A DNA stretch of 64,000 bases from Frateuria hangzhouensis (GCF_026410505.1 NZ_JAPMIU010000003.1:300899-364898); one strand, 5' to 3'; shown: positions 28,610 through 38,002, counted from the stretch's first letter. A program made the numbers and translations. Notes: generated by a model not told the origin, from the letters alone.

Positions 28610-28963
28610 GGCAACCCTTCGACTTCGGCCTGTGGCCTACGCTCAGGGCGAACGGAGCGAAGGCGCACCGCGCGGAAGTCGAAACGCCTGCCGCAGCGCT
28701 CCCGCGCGAATCCCTCTCCCTCCGGAGAGGGTGCCGACAGGCGGGTGAGGGTTCGGGCGGAGCGAACAGCCCCAGCACCGCGCCGGCTTTCAGACACCCG
28801 TCGTGATCGCGACGCACCCGTTCCCCGCCACGCGTCAAGAAAGCGCCACGCCCCCCGCAAACCGCGCCATGACGCGCCCCTCCACCATGGCACGCGGATT
28901 GCAGAAAGGTCCTGCGAACGTGGCCCACGCGCCACGACACGACAACCGGATCGGGATCAAGGC
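28610..28963. other. Gap between fliK and fliL with repeats and promoter
   Basis: A 354-bp region without a gene. At about 28617-28684 an inverted repeat is built on CGACTTCGGCCTGTGGCCTA and GCGGAAGTCGAAAC. At about 28708-28755 there is a CCCTCTCCCTCCGGAGAGGG hairpin followed by GCGGGTGAGGGTTCGGG. The fliL sigma-54 promoter follows at 28888. Confidence 0.65.
28888..28903 (+). promoter_or_regulatory. Sigma-54 promoter of the fliL operon
   Basis: TGGCACGCGGATTGCA is a perfect match to TGGCACG-N4-TTGCA with GG-N10-GC spacing. The fliL ATG is 61 bp downstream. Confidence 0.9.
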
Positions 28964-29473
28964 ATGGCAAGTACGGAACAGGAAGCGGTGGCGCCGGCGA
29001 AGAAAGGCCGCTCGCCGTTGGTGATCGGCCTGGTGGTGGCGCTGCTGGCGGTGTCGGGCGTGTGCGCCTATACGCTGTACGCGCTGCGCGGGCACGACAC
29101 GGCCACGACGGCCGCCGGCAAGGATGGCGACGAGGCCGCGCCGGCCAAGGCCGAGCCGGAATTCTTCCTGCCGCTGGACCCGGCCTTCGTGGTCAATTTC
29201 CGCGACGACGCCTCGATGCGCTACCTGCAGATCGGGGTGACCCTGATGTCGCACGAGCAGGCCGCGCTGGATACGGTCAAGAGCGTCGACCCGGTCGTGC
29301 GCAACGCGCTGGTGATGCTGTTCAGCCGCCAGGATTACGCCATGCTGACCGACCCCAACGGCAAGCAGAAGCTGCAGGCGCAGGCACTCGAGGCCGTGCG
29401 CAAGATCGTCGCGGCGCGCACCGGCAAGCCCGGCGTGGACGCGGTGTACTTCACCAGTTTCGTGATGCAGTAA
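28964..29473 (+). CDS. fliL: Flagellar basal-body protein FliL
   Basis: A 169-residue inner-membrane protein. One transmembrane helix lies at about residues 18-40 (PLVIGLVVALLAVSGVCAYT), followed by a periplasmic domain with FFLPLDPAFVVNFRDD, RYLQIGVTLMSHEQAA and the closing GVDAVYFTSFVMQ. FliL sits around the stator and aids torque. The ATG at 28964 is preferred; an upstream extension would overlap the sigma-54 promoter. It heads a long unit, fliL-M-N-O-P-Q-R-flhB-flhA. Confidence 0.95.
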   Translation: MASTEQEAVAPAKKGRSPLVIGLVVALLAVSGVCAYTLYALRGHDTATTAAGKDGDEAAPAKAEPEFFLPLDPAFVVNFRDDASMRYLQIGVTLMSHEQAALDTVKSVDPVVRNALVMLFSRQDYAMLTDPNGKQKLQAQALEAVRKIVAARTGKPGVDAVYFTSFVMQ

Positions 29474-29486
29474 GGCGTGCACGCCC

Positions 29487-30500
29487 ATGAGCGATCTGCT
29501 TTCCCAGGATGAAATCGACGCGCTGCTGGACGGCGTCGAAGGCGGTGCCGTCGCCACCGGCGAGGACGAGCCGCTGCCCACCGGTGCGGTGCAGTCCTAC
29601 GACTTCACCCAGCAGGACCGCATCGTGCGCGGCCGTCTGCCCACGCTGGAGATGGTCAACGACCGCTTCGCGCGGTTCTTCCGGCTCGGCGTGTTCAACG
29701 TGCTGCGCAAGAGCTGCGAGGTGTCGGTACTCGGCGTGAAGATGGTCAAGTTCGCCGAGTACGTGCACGGCCTGGCCGTGCCGAGCAACCTCAACCTGGT
29801 GAAGATCAAGCCGCTGCGCGGCACCGCGCTGGCGGTTTTCGAGCCGCGGCTGGTGTTCACCGTGATCGACAACTTCTTCGGCGGCGACGGTCGCTTCCAC
29901 GCACGCATCGAGGGCCGCGATTTCACCGCGACCGAGAACCGCGTCATCCAGATCATGCTGACCGAACTGTTCGGCGCCATGACCGAGGCGTGGAATCCGC
30001 TGTTGCCGCTGGAGTTCGAATACATCAACTCCGAGATCAATCCGCAGTTCGCGAACATCGTCAGCCCGACCGAGACGGTGGTGGTGTCGCGCTTCCACGT
30101 CGAGCTCGACGGCGGCGGCGGCGAGATCCACCTGACCTTGCCGTACGCCATGGTCGAGCCGATCCGCACGCTGCTCGACGCCGGCGTGCAAAGCGACCTG
30201 GCCGATCGCGACGACCGCTTCACCGAGCTCCTGCACGAGGAAGTGCTGGACGCCGACGTGGAGCTGAGCTCGCTGTTGATCGAAACCCAGTTGTCCATCG
30301 GCGACTTCCTGGGCCTGCGGCCCGGCGACGTGATTCCGGTGACGCTGCCCGAGCTTTGCACCGTTTTCGCCGAAGACGTGCCGGTGTTCCGTGGCCGCTA
30401 CGGCCAGGCCAACGGCCATACCGCAATCCAGTTCCAGGCCCATGTCGGTCGCCGCGAGATGCGCGCGCCCGGCGAGTTCACAGAGAAGAAAAGCGCATGA
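29487..30500 (+). CDS. fliM: Flagellar motor switch protein FliM
   Basis: A 337-residue switch protein. It opens DLLSQDEIDALLDGVEGG, the CheY-P-binding N-terminal peptide. The middle domain has the GGxG-type segment VIDNFFGGDGRFHARIEGRD and FTATENRVIQIMLTELF. The C-terminal SpoA-like part includes DVELSSLLIETQLSIGDFLG. FliM is the target of phospho-CheY (39799-40206). Its stop overlaps the fliN start (ATGA). Confidence 0.97.
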   Translation: MSDLLSQDEIDALLDGVEGGAVATGEDEPLPTGAVQSYDFTQQDRIVRGRLPTLEMVNDRFARFFRLGVFNVLRKSCEVSVLGVKMVKFAEYVHGLAVPSNLNLVKIKPLRGTALAVFEPRLVFTVIDNFFGGDGRFHARIEGRDFTATENRVIQIMLTELFGAMTEAWNPLLPLEFEYINSEINPQFANIVSPTETVVVSRFHVELDGGGGEIHLTLPYAMVEPIRTLLDAGVQSDLADRDDRFTELLHEEVLDADVELSSLLIETQLSIGDFLGLRPGDVIPVTLPELCTVFAEDVPVFRGRYGQANGHTAIQFQAHVGRREMRAPGEFTEKKSA

Positions 30501-30832
30501 CTGCCAACGACGCCGCGGTCGCCGACCGCATCGAACCCGACACCCTGAACGGCTTTGCCATCGAGGGTGGCGACGTCAACCTGGACATGATCCTGGACGT
30601 GCCGGTGACCCTGTCCATGGAGGTCGGCCGCACGCGCCTGAGCATCCGCAACCTGCTGCAGTTGAACCAGGGTTCGGTGGTGGAGCTGGACCGCGCCGCC
30701 GGTGAACCGCTGGACGTGTTCGTCAACGGCACCCTGGTCGCCCACGGCGAAGTGGTGGTGATCAACGAGAAGTTCGGCATCCGCCTGACCGACGTGGTCA
30801 GCCCGGCCGAGCGCGTGCGCAAGTTGCGTTGA
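30497..30832 (+). CDS. fliN: Flagellar motor switch protein FliN
   Basis: A 111-residue SpoA-domain protein: LDMILDVPVTLSMEVGRTRL, IRNLLQLNQGSVVELDRAAG, EPLDVFVNGTLVAHGEVVVI and NEKFGIRLTDVVSP are the full conserved core. It forms the base of the C ring and binds FliH. The reading frame is open further upstream, inside fliM, but the ATG at 30497 overlapping the fliM stop is the natural start. Confidence 0.96.
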   Translation: MTANDAAVADRIEPDTLNGFAIEGGDVNLDMILDVPVTLSMEVGRTRLSIRNLLQLNQGSVVELDRAAGEPLDVFVNGTLVAHGEVVVINEKFGIRLTDVVSPAERVRKLR

Positions 30833-30837
30833 TCCCG

Positions 30838-31218
30838 ATGCTCGCCTTGATCCTTGCCACGCCGGCGCCTGCGGCCGACATCAACGTCGGCGGCGAACTG
30901 CTGCGCGTGCTGCTCAGCCTGGCCGCGGTGATCGCGTTGATCTTCGTGGCCGGCTGGATGAGCCGTCGCCTGCAGGCGCGCAGCCTGCCGGGCGGGCGGC
31001 GCCTCCGGTGCGTGGAGTCGATGTCGGTCGGCGCGCGTGAGCGCGTGTTGCTGATCGACGCCGACGGCAAGCGCCTGCTGGTCGGCGTGGGGCAGGGCGG
31101 GTTGCGCACCCTGCACGTGTACGAGGGCGAGGCTCCGGTCGACGCCAACCCGCCGGCACCGCTGCCGGCCGCTCCCAACTTCGCGCAACTGCTGTCGCGC
31201 TGGAAAGGCAAGTCGTGA
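30838..31218 (+). CDS. fliO: Flagellar export protein FliO
   Basis: A 126-residue single-pass membrane protein. A hydrophobic N-terminus is followed by the membrane helix [20 protein letters not shown] and a cytoplasmic part with [20 protein letters not shown] and [16 protein letters not shown], typical of FliO. The ATG at 30838 is used; a TTG at 30829 overlapping the fliN stop is an alternative that adds three residues. FliO helps assemble the FliP ring. Its stop overlaps the GTG start of fliP. Confidence 0.9.
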   Translation: MLALILATPAPAADINVGGELLRVLLSLAAVIALIFVAGWMSRRLQARSLPGGRRLRCVESMSVGARERVLLIDADGKRLLVGVGQGGLRTLHVYEGEAPVDANPPAPLPAAPNFAQLLSRWKGKS

Positions 31219-32042
31219 AATTGTTTTCGTTCCACGGCGCGCGCTGGCTGCTCGCGCTGGTGTTGATGCTGCTGCCGTTGTTCGCCCTCGCCGCCCCGCA
31301 AACGGCCCCCGCGCCGGCGGCGCCCGCCATGTCGATGCCGGCCAGCCCGGCCAGCCCCGGCGCAGGCGGCATCCCCGTGCTGACCGTGCACGACGCGCCC
31401 GGCGGGGCGAAGAACTGGACGCTGTCGCTGCAGCTGCTGGCACTGATGACGGTGCTTACGCTGCTGCCGGCGATCTTGCTGATGATGACCTCGTTCACGC
31501 GGATCATCATCGTGCTGGGTTTCCTGCGCCAGGCGCTGGGCACGCAGTCGACGCCGCCCAACCAGGTGTTGCTGGGGCTGGCGCTGTTCCTCACGTTGTT
31601 CGTGATGGGGCCGGTGTTCAACAAGGCCTACAGCGATGGCGTCAAGCCGTACATGGACGGCCAGATGACCGCCGAACAGGCGCTGCCCGCGGCCAGTGCG
31701 CCGTTCAAGCGCTTCATGCTCGACCAGACGCGCGACGCCGACCTGCAGCTGTTCACCCAGCTGGCCAAGGAGAAGCCCTACGCCAGCAAGGACGCCGTGC
31801 CGTTCCGCGTGGCGATGCCGGCGTTCCTCACCTCCGAGCTCAAGACCGCGTTCCAGATGGGCTTCCTGCTGTTCATCCCGTTCCTGATCATCGACCTGGT
31901 AGTGGCCAGCGTGCTGATGTCGATGGGCATGATGATGGTCTCGCCGATGATCATCTCGCTGCCGTTCAAGATCATGCTGTTCGTGCTGGTGGACGGGTGG
32001 ACGTTGTTGATCGGGACGCTGGCCGGAAGCTTCTACACATGA
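31215..32042 (+). CDS. fliP: Flagellar export gate protein FliP
   Basis: A 275-residue export gate subunit starting with GTG. An N-terminal signal-like helix ([18 protein letters not shown]) is followed by four membrane segments. Conserved segments are [60 protein letters not shown] and [20 protein letters not shown]. FliP, FliQ and FliR form the helical gate in the basal body. An Ala/Pro-rich stretch after the signal sequence is longer than in enterics. Confidence 0.97.
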   Translation: MKLFSFHGARWLLALVLMLLPLFALAAPQTAPAPAAPAMSMPASPASPGAGGIPVLTVHDAPGGAKNWTLSLQLLALMTVLTLLPAILLMMTSFTRIIIVLGFLRQALGTQSTPPNQVLLGLALFLTLFVMGPVFNKAYSDGVKPYMDGQMTAEQALPAASAPFKRFMLDQTRDADLQLFTQLAKEKPYASKDAVPFRVAMPAFLTSELKTAFQMGFLLFIPFLIIDLVVASVLMSMGMMMVSPMIISLPFKIMLFVLVDGWTLLIGTLAGSFYT

Positions 32043-32059
32043 GCGGGCCCGCTCTTGCT

Positions 32060-32090
32060 CCCTTTCTCCTCCGGGGAGAGGGAGCCGGGT
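32060..32090. repeat. CCCTTTCTCC/GGGGAGAGGGAG repeat between fliP and fliQ
   Basis: CTCCCTTTCTCCTCCGGGGA followed by GAGGGAGCC forms a short hairpin of the same family as the other purine-rich repeats. It widens the usually tight fliP-fliQ junction to 71 bp. Confidence 0.6.
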
Positions 32091-32113
32091 GCGCGCTTCG
32101 TTCGAGCTTTCCC

Positions 32114-32383
32114 ATGACTCCTGAATCCGTCATCGCCTTCGGCCAGCACGCGCTCTACGTGGCGATGCTCGTCGCCGCCCCGCTGCTGCTCACCGCGCTG
32201 GCCGTGGGCCTGCTGATCGGCGTGATCCAGGCGGCCACGCAGATCAACGAGATGACTCTCTCGTTCATCCCCAAGCTGATCGCGATGGCGGTGGTGGCGC
32301 TGATCACCGGGCCGTGGATGCTGCGCACGCTGGTGCAGTTCACGCGGCAACTGATCGAAGGCTTGCCCGGTGCGGTCAAGTAA
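32114..32383 (+). CDS. fliQ: Flagellar export gate protein FliQ
   Basis: An 89-residue protein with two membrane helices: ALYVAMLVAAPLLLTALAVG and LIAMAVVALITGPWMLRTLV. Between them is the family signature VGLLIGVIQAATQINEMTLS followed by FIPKL. The size and both motifs match FliQ exactly. The ATG at 32114 is used; the frame also runs upstream through the repeat region. Confidence 0.97.
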   Translation: MTPESVIAFGQHALYVAMLVAAPLLLTALAVGLLIGVIQAATQINEMTLSFIPKLIAMAVVALITGPWMLRTLVQFTRQLIEGLPGAVK

Positions 32384-32398
32384 CGGGCCCCTGAAGCC

Positions 32399-33175
32399 AT
32401 GGGCGTGACCACGGTCGACCTGGCCCAACTGGAAACCTGGTTTGGCAGCCTGCTGTGGGCGCTGGGCCGGGTCGGTGGGCTATGCCTGATCGCGCCGGTG
32501 CTGGGCGCTTCGGTGGTGCCGGCGCGCATCCGCGTGGGCCTGGTGGTGGTGCTGACGCTGGTACTGGCACCGCTCGCACCGGCCGCGGTCGATCCACTGA
32601 GTGCCGCGGGTGTGGCGACGATGGTCAGCCAGATCCTGGTCGGTGCCTCGGTCGGCTTCGTGCTGAAGCTGGTGTTCGAGGCCGTGGCGTTCGGCGGCGA
32701 GCTGGTGGGGCAGGGCATGAGCCTGGGCTTCGCGGAGGTGGTCAATCCCGGCGGTGGCGGCAGCACACCGGTGCTCAGCCAGTTCTACATGGTGCTGGTG
32801 ACACTGCTGTTCCTGGCGCTGAATGGGCATCTGCGGCTGATCCAGTTGCTCGCCGACAGTTTCCAGACATTGCCGCCCGGTCCGCTGGCGATCGATGCCG
32901 AGGGCCTGCACGCGGTGGTGCTGTTCGGCGCGCACCTGTTCGCCGGCGCGGTGCGCGTGGCGCTGCCGGCGGTCACCGCGCTCCTGGTGGTGAACATCGG
33001 CTTTGCCGCCATCAGCCGCGCGGCGCCGTCGATGAACCTGTTCGCGGTGGGCTTCCCGATCACCCTGTGCCTGGGTTCGGTCGCGGTGTGGTTGGGCCTG
33101 CGCGCGCTGCCGGGCGCGTTCGAGACGCTGCAGGACAGCGCCTGGTCGCTGATGCACGAGCTGGTGGGAGGCTAG
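32399..33175 (+). CDS. fliR: Flagellar export gate protein FliR
   Basis: A 258-residue membrane protein with about six helices. Recognisable segments include ETWFGSLLWALGRVGGLCLI, VPARIRVGLVVVLTLVLAPL, LGFAEVVNPGGGGSTPVLSQ and NIGFAAISRAAPSMNLFAVG, all characteristic of FliR. It is followed by flhB after 4 bp. The start at 32399 is 15 bp after fliQ. Confidence 0.96.
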   Translation: MGVTTVDLAQLETWFGSLLWALGRVGGLCLIAPVLGASVVPARIRVGLVVVLTLVLAPLAPAAVDPLSAAGVATMVSQILVGASVGFVLKLVFEAVAFGGELVGQGMSLGFAEVVNPGGGGSTPVLSQFYMVLVTLLFLALNGHLRLIQLLADSFQTLPPGPLAIDAEGLHAVVLFGAHLFAGAVRVALPAVTALLVVNIGFAAISRAAPSMNLFAVGFPITLCLGSVAVWLGLRALPGAFETLQDSAWSLMHELVGG

Positions 33176-33179
33176 TCCC

Positions 33180-34316
33180 ATGGCGGAGGGCGACGACCAG
33201 GAACGCACCGAACAACCATCGGAAAAACGCCTTAAAGAGGCGCGCGAGAAAGGCGAGATACCGCGATCGCGCGATCTGTCCGGTGCGCTGGTCGTGCTGG
33301 CCGGCGTGGCCGCACTGCTTTCCGGCAGCGAGCGGGCGATGAGCCACGCCCGCACCATTTATCACCTGGGGCTGGATTACAGCCGCGAGGCGTTGTTCTC
33401 CGACGCCTTGCCCGGGCGCGTGCTGAGCATGGCGGTGCACGAAGCGTTGATGCTGTTCATGCCGGTGGCGCTGGCGACCCTGCTGGCGACCTTCGCCGGC
33501 CCGATGTTGCTGGGCGGTATCAGCTTCAGTGGGCAGGCGCTGCAACCGAAATTCGAGAAGCTCGATCCGATCAAGGGCCTGGGCCGCATCTTCGCCATGC
33601 GCGGGCTGGTCGAACTGGGCAAGGCGTTCCTCAAGCTGTTGTTCATCGGCTCCGCGCTGGCGCTGCTGCTGAGGGCGTCGGCGGACGAGCTGCAGGCGCT
33701 CGGTCGCGCCGACGTGGCCCTCGGCGTGGCGCGCGCGATGTCGATACTGGGACGTGCGGCGCTGCTGTTCGGGGCGTTGCTGGCGATCATCGGCGGCGCC
33801 GATGCCCTCTACCAGAAGTTCGACCACGCCAAGCGCCTGCGCATGACCCGCCAGGAACTGAAGGACGAGGCCAAGGAGACCGAGGGCAACCCCGAACTCA
33901 AGGGCCGCATCCGCCAGGTGCAGTTCGAGATGTCGCGTCGCCGGATGATGGAAGAGCTGCCCAAGGCGGACGTGATCGTCACCAACCCGACCCACTTCGC
34001 CGTGGCGCTCAAGTACGACGAAAGCGGCGCCGGCGCACCGCGCGTGATCGCCAAGGGCGTGGACATGCTGGCCCAGCAGATCCGCCTGGTGGCGAGCGGC
34101 CACCGCATCCCCACGGTCGAAGCGCCGCCGCTGGCACGCGCCTTGTATGCAACCACCTCGCTGGGCCGGGAAATCCCGGTCTCGCTGTACGTGGCGGTCG
34201 CGCAGGTGCTGGCCTACGTCTACCAGTTGAAGCAGGCGACGGCACGCGGCGACGAGCCGCCGCCGGCGCCGCAGCCCGAGGTCGATGCGGACCTGATGGG
34301 CCCTTACAAGCTTTAA
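33180..34316 (+). CDS. flhB: Flagellar export switch protein FlhB
   Basis: A 378-residue protein. The N-terminus is the standard GDDQERTEQPSEKRLKEARE and GEIPRSRDLSGAL, then four membrane helices. The cytoplasmic domain carries the self-cleavage site NPTH at residues 269-272, in IVTNPTHFAVALKYDE. Cleavage between Asn and Pro, prompted by FliK, changes export from hook to filament subunits. It ends in an Ala/Pro-rich tail. Confidence 0.97.
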   Translation: MAEGDDQERTEQPSEKRLKEAREKGEIPRSRDLSGALVVLAGVAALLSGSERAMSHARTIYHLGLDYSREALFSDALPGRVLSMAVHEALMLFMPVALATLLATFAGPMLLGGISFSGQALQPKFEKLDPIKGLGRIFAMRGLVELGKAFLKLLFIGSALALLLRASADELQALGRADVALGVARAMSILGRAALLFGALLAIIGGADALYQKFDHAKRLRMTRQELKDEAKETEGNPELKGRIRQVQFEMSRRRMMEELPKADVIVTNPTHFAVALKYDESGAGAPRVIAKGVDMLAQQIRLVASGHRIPTVEAPPLARALYATTSLGREIPVSLYVAVAQVLAYVYQLKQATARGDEPPPAPQPEVDADLMGPYKL

Positions 34317-34329
34317 AAAGGAACGATGC

Positions 34330-36423
34330 ATGGCCGCCGCAGGCGCACTGGAAAGTCTCAAGCAGCTCGGGCGCCGCGGCGTCGGCGCGCCGGTGGTCAT
34401 GCTGGCCATGCTGGCGATGGTCATGCTGCCGATGCCGCCGTTCCTGCTGGACATGTTGTTCAGCTTCAACATCGCGCTGTCGCTCGTCATTTTGTTGGCG
34501 GTGATCTACGTCATGCGGCCACTGGAATTCGCCGCTTTTCCGACGGTCGTGCTGATGGCGACGCTTTTACGTCTCGCCCTGAACATCGCCTCGACCCGCG
34601 TGGTGCTGCTGCACGGCCACGACGGCCCCGGCGCCGCCGGCAAGGTGATCGAGGCGTTCGGCGAGTTCGTCATCGGTGGCAACTTCGCGGTCGGCTTCGT
34701 GGTGTTCGCCATCCTCACCATCATCAACTTCGTGGTGGTTACCAAGGGCGCCACCCGCGTCTCGGAAGTGACCGCCCGCTTCACCCTGGACGCGATGCCC
34801 GGCAAGCAGATGGCGATCGACGCCGATCTCAACGCCGGCCTGCTGACCCAGGAGCAGGCGCGCGAGCGCCGCCAGGAAGTGCGCGAGGAGGCGGACTTCT
34901 ACGGCTCGATGGACGGTGCCTCCAAGTTCGTCCGTGGCGATGCCACCGCCGGCATCCTGATCCTGTTCATCAACGTCATCGGCGGCTTCTTCGTCGGCAT
35001 GTTCCAGCACGGCCTGCCGGCCGGCGAATCGGCCCGCACCTACACCCTGCTGACCATCGGCGACGGCCTGGTTGCGCAGGTGCCGGCGCTGATGCTGTCG
35101 ATCGCCACGGCGGTGATCGTCACCCGCGTGTCCAAGTCGCAGGACATGGGCAAGCAGGTGATCGGCCAGGTGTTCGGCCAGCCGCGCGCGCTGGCGGTGG
35201 CCGGCGCGGTGCTGGGGGTGATGGGCATCATCCCGGGCATGCCGAACATGGCGTTCCTGCTGCTGGGCGGCTGCTGTGGCGGCGCGGCCTACCTGATGAT
35301 CAAGCGCGAGCGCGAAACCCGCGAGAAGCTCGCCGAAGCGGTGGCCGAGCCCTCCGCGGCGCCCGCGGTACCGCCCGAACGCATGGAGCTCGGTTGGGAC
35401 GACGTCGCCAGCGTCGATCCGCTGGGCCTGGAAGTGGGCTACCGGCTGATCCCGCTGGTGGACACCCACCAGGGCGGCGAGCTGATGGGCCGGATCAAGT
35501 CGGTACGCCGCAAGCTGTCGCAGGAGTTCGGCTTCCTGGTGCCGGCGGTGCACATCCGCGACAACCTGGACCTGGGCCCCAACACCTACCGCATCACGCT
35601 GATGGGCGTGCCGATGGGCGAGGCCGAGGTGCACAACGAGCGCCTGATGGCGATCAACCCCGGCCGTGTGCACGGGCCGCTGCAGGGCATCCAGACGCAG
35701 GATCCGGCGTTCGGCCTGGAAGCGGTGTGGATCGAACAGGGCCAGCGCGAGATGGCGCAGAGCCTGGGCTACACCGTGGTCGACCCGGCCACCGTGGTGG
35801 CCACGCACCTGTCGCACATCCTGCAGAGCCACGCGCACGAGCTGATCAGCCACCAGGACGTGCAGCAGTTGCTCGACCGCCTGGCGCAGACGGCGCCCAA
35901 GCTGGTCGAGGACCTGGTGCCCAAGCGGCTGTCGCTGGGCGTGGTAGTCAAGGTGCTGCAGAACCTGCTGGCCGAGCGGGTGCCGATCCGCAACATGCGG
36001 AGCATCGTCGAATCCTTGGCGGAGAACGCAGGGCAGAGTCAGGATCCCGGCATGCTCACCGCCGCCGTGCGCGTGGCGCTGGGCCGGCAGATCGTGCAGG
36101 AGATCACCGGACTGGGCACCGAGGTGCCGGTCATCACGCTGGCACCGGAGCTGGAGCAGATCCTGATGAATTCGCTCTCCGGTGGCGGCGTCGCCGGCGC
36201 GGCAGTGGAGCCGGGCCTGGCCGACCGCCTGCAGCAAAGCGTCGCCGACGCCGCGCGCCGCCAGGAAATGGGCGGGGAGCCGGCCGTGCTGCTGGTGCCG
36301 CCGCAGCTTCGTCCGTGGCTCGCGCGCTTCACCCGCCACGTGGCACAGAACCTGCACGTACTGGCCTACAACGAGGTTCCTGACAACCGCCGGGTGCGGC
36401 TGGTGCAGGCGCTGGGTCGGTAG
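34330..36423 (+). CDS. flhA: Flagellar export gate protein FlhA
   Basis: A 697-residue protein with eight membrane helices in the first 320 residues and a large cytoplasmic domain. The FHIPEP family signature is visible: RVSEVTARFTLDAMPGKQMA followed by IDADLNAGLL. The C-terminal domain includes PLGLEVGYRLIPLVD and IRDNLDLGPNTYRITLMGV, and binds export chaperones. It ends the fliL-flhA unit. AAAGGAACG provides the ribosome binding site. flhF follows after 166 bp containing a repeat. Confidence 0.97.
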   Translation: MAAAGALESLKQLGRRGVGAPVVMLAMLAMVMLPMPPFLLDMLFSFNIALSLVILLAVIYVMRPLEFAAFPTVVLMATLLRLALNIASTRVVLLHGHDGPGAAGKVIEAFGEFVIGGNFAVGFVVFAILTIINFVVVTKGATRVSEVTARFTLDAMPGKQMAIDADLNAGLLTQEQARERRQEVREEADFYGSMDGASKFVRGDATAGILILFINVIGGFFVGMFQHGLPAGESARTYTLLTIGDGLVAQVPALMLSIATAVIVTRVSKSQDMGKQVIGQVFGQPRALAVAGAVLGVMGIIPGMPNMAFLLLGGCCGGAAYLMIKRERETREKLAEAVAEPSAAPAVPPERMELGWDDVASVDPLGLEVGYRLIPLVDTHQGGELMGRIKSVRRKLSQEFGFLVPAVHIRDNLDLGPNTYRITLMGVPMGEAEVHNERLMAINPGRVHGPLQGIQTQDPAFGLEAVWIEQGQREMAQSLGYTVVDPATVVATHLSHILQSHAHELISHQDVQQLLDRLAQTAPKLVEDLVPKRLSLGVVVKVLQNLLAERVPIRNMRSIVESLAENAGQSQDPGMLTAAVRVALGRQIVQEITGLGTEVPVITLAPELEQILMNSLSGGGVAGAAVEPGLADRLQQSVADAARRQEMGGEPAVLLVPPQLRPWLARFTRHVAQNLHVLAYNEVPDNRRVRLVQALGR

Positions 36424-36467
36424 GTCGAGGACGAGCAATGAAACAGGGTCGAGCAACCCCCACGCTG

Positions 36468-36547
36468 GCGTCATTTCCGCAAAAGCGGGAATCCACCTTG
36501 CAGTTGAGCAAGATCAAAGTGGCTTCCCGCTTTCGCGGGAATGACGC
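36468..36547. repeat. Inverted pair of ATTCCCGC/GCGGGAAT repeats
   Basis: The left arm is GCGTCATTTCCGCAAAAGCG and GGAATCCAC; the right arm is the near-complement GCTTTCGCGGGAATGACGC. Each arm is itself a palindrome around CCCGCnnAAGCGGG. The unit resembles the dRS3-like sequences of many proteobacteria (ATTCCC-N8-GGGAAT). It is 80 bp long. Confidence 0.8.
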
Positions 36548-36589
36548 CCCTGAAGTTCGGGGACTATCGATGACTGTGTGGAGCCACAA

Positions 36590-38002
36590 GTGAAAATCAA
36601 ACGTTTCGTGGCGCCGGACATGCGCCAGGCGATGCGCGAGGTGCGCGAGGAACAGGGGCCCGATGCGGTGATCCTGTCGACGCGCCGCGTGGACGAAGGC
36701 ATCGAGATTATTGCCGCGGTGGATTACGACGAGGCGCTGGTGCGCGAGGCCGCGCGCCACGGCGCGGCGCCCGCGCCGGCGGCGATGCCGCCGTTGCCGG
36801 TGCAAGCCGCCGGATCGAGCGCACCGCCACCGCCGCCCCCGCCGCTGCGCGAGGTGCGCGTCGAAACGCTGACGCCTGCCAATCGTTCGACGCCGATAGA
36901 GCACACGCCAAAGGCCTCCCCCCCGGCTGCGCCGGAAGAGAGGAGCCCCCGGCAGCCCGCTCTTCGTAGGAGCCCACTTGTGGGCGATGCTCTGGACGTC
37001 ACCGCCGACGCCGCCGCACCCGCACCTCAAGTCGACGAACCGACGCCCGTCCACCCGCTGATCGAACGCGCCGCGCAGGACACCGTGCGCATGCGCGCCG
37101 AACTGTCCAGCCTGCGCGAGATGCTGGAAATGCAGCTCTCCAGCCTGGCCTGGAACGACATGGAACGCCGCCAGCCGCTGCACGCCCGCGTGCTGCGCGA
37201 GCTGACCCGGCTGGGCATCGACGCCGACGTCGCCCGCGCGCTGGCCGACCAACTGCCCGCGCAGATGACCGCCGAGCAGGCGCGCTACCTGCCGCTGGGC
37301 ATGTTGAGCCGCGGCCTGGCGGTCAGTGGCCGCGGTCGTTCGGACGAAGGCGGCGTCACCGCGCTGGTCGGCCCGACCGGCGTCGGCAAGACCACCACGC
37401 TGGCAAAACTCGCCGCCCGCGCGGTGGTGCGCCATGGCGCCTCGCAGGTCGCGCTGGTCAGCACAGACCATTACCGCATTGGCGCCGCCGCGCAGTTGGA
37501 GCACTACGCGCGGCTGCTCGGCGTGCGCGTGTACCCGGCCTACGACGCGCAGAGCCTGCGCCAGGTGCTGGAGCTGTTGAAGGGCTGCCACACCGTGCTG
37601 GTCGACACCGCCGGCCTGGCGGGCAACGACCCGCGGCTGAAGGAACAACTGGATGTGCTGGGCGATGCCGGCGACCTGCGCGCCTGCCTGGTGCTGGCCG
37701 CCAACGCGCAGGCGCAATCGCTGGAAGACGCCGTGCGCGCCTACCTGCCGCTGAAGCCGCACGCGGCCATCCTCACCAAACTCGATGAGGCGCCCAGCCT
37801 CGGCGGCGCGCTGTCGGTGCTGATCCGCCACCGGCTGGCGCTGGACTACACCACCGACGGCCAGCGCGTGCCCGAGGACATCGCCGCCGCCGATGCGCGG
37901 CTGCTGGTGTGCCGTGCCGCGCAGGCCCTCAAGGGCAGCGCGCCGGTGGCGGACGAGGTGCTGCTGGCCGAGCGCTTCGGCGCGATGGTGGCCCAGGCAT
38001 GA
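36590..38002 (+). CDS. flhF: Flagellar placement GTPase FlhF
   Basis: A 470-residue SRP-type GTPase. The GTG at 36590 gives the family start KIKRFVAPDMRQAMREVREE and is preceded by GGAG; a GTG at 36578 is also in frame. The NG domain starts near residue 250: G1/Walker A GPTGVGKTT (from residue 261), then VALVSTDHYRIGAAAQLEHY, VLVDTAGL and ILTKLDEA. FlhF sets polar flagellum position and works with FlhG. The linker at residues 60-165 is Pro/Ala-rich, and residues 126-134 (in [11 protein letters not shown]) are encoded by a REP-family sequence. The flhG start overlaps its stop. Confidence 0.95.
   Translation: MKIKRFVAPDMRQAMREVREEQGPDAVILSTRRVDEGIEIIAAVDYDEALVREAARHGAAPAPAAMPPLPVQAAGSSAPPPPPPPLREVRVETLTPANRSTPIEHTPKASPPAAPEERSPRQPALRRSPLVGDALDVTADAAAPAPQVDEPTPVHPLIERAAQDTVRMRAELSSLREMLEMQLSSLAWNDMERRQPLHARVLRELTRLGIDADVARALADQLPAQMTAEQARYLPLGMLSRGLAVSGRGRSDEGGVTALVGPTGVGKTTTLAKLAARAVVRHGASQVALVSTDHYRIGAAAQLEHYARLLGVRVYPAYDAQSLRQVLELLKGCHTVLVDTAGLAGNDPRLKEQLDVLGDAGDLRACLVLAANAQAQSLEDAVRAYLPLKPHAAILTKLDEAPSLGGALSVLIRHRLALDYTTDGQRVPEDIAAADARLLVCRAAQALKGSAPVADEVLLAERFGAMVAQA
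36966..36991. repeat. REP arm inside flhF
   Basis: GTAGGAGCCCACTTGTGGGC followed by GATGCT is identical to the left arm of the repeat upstream of cheV apart from one base near the 5' end. It lies in frame in the FlhF linker. Confidence 0.85.

Noticed and set aside
36467..36483. GG-N10-GC sequence upstream of flhF as a sigma-54 promoter
   Set aside because: TGGCGTCATTTCCGCA lacks the TTGC element and lies wholly in the repeat arm at 36468; probably chance.
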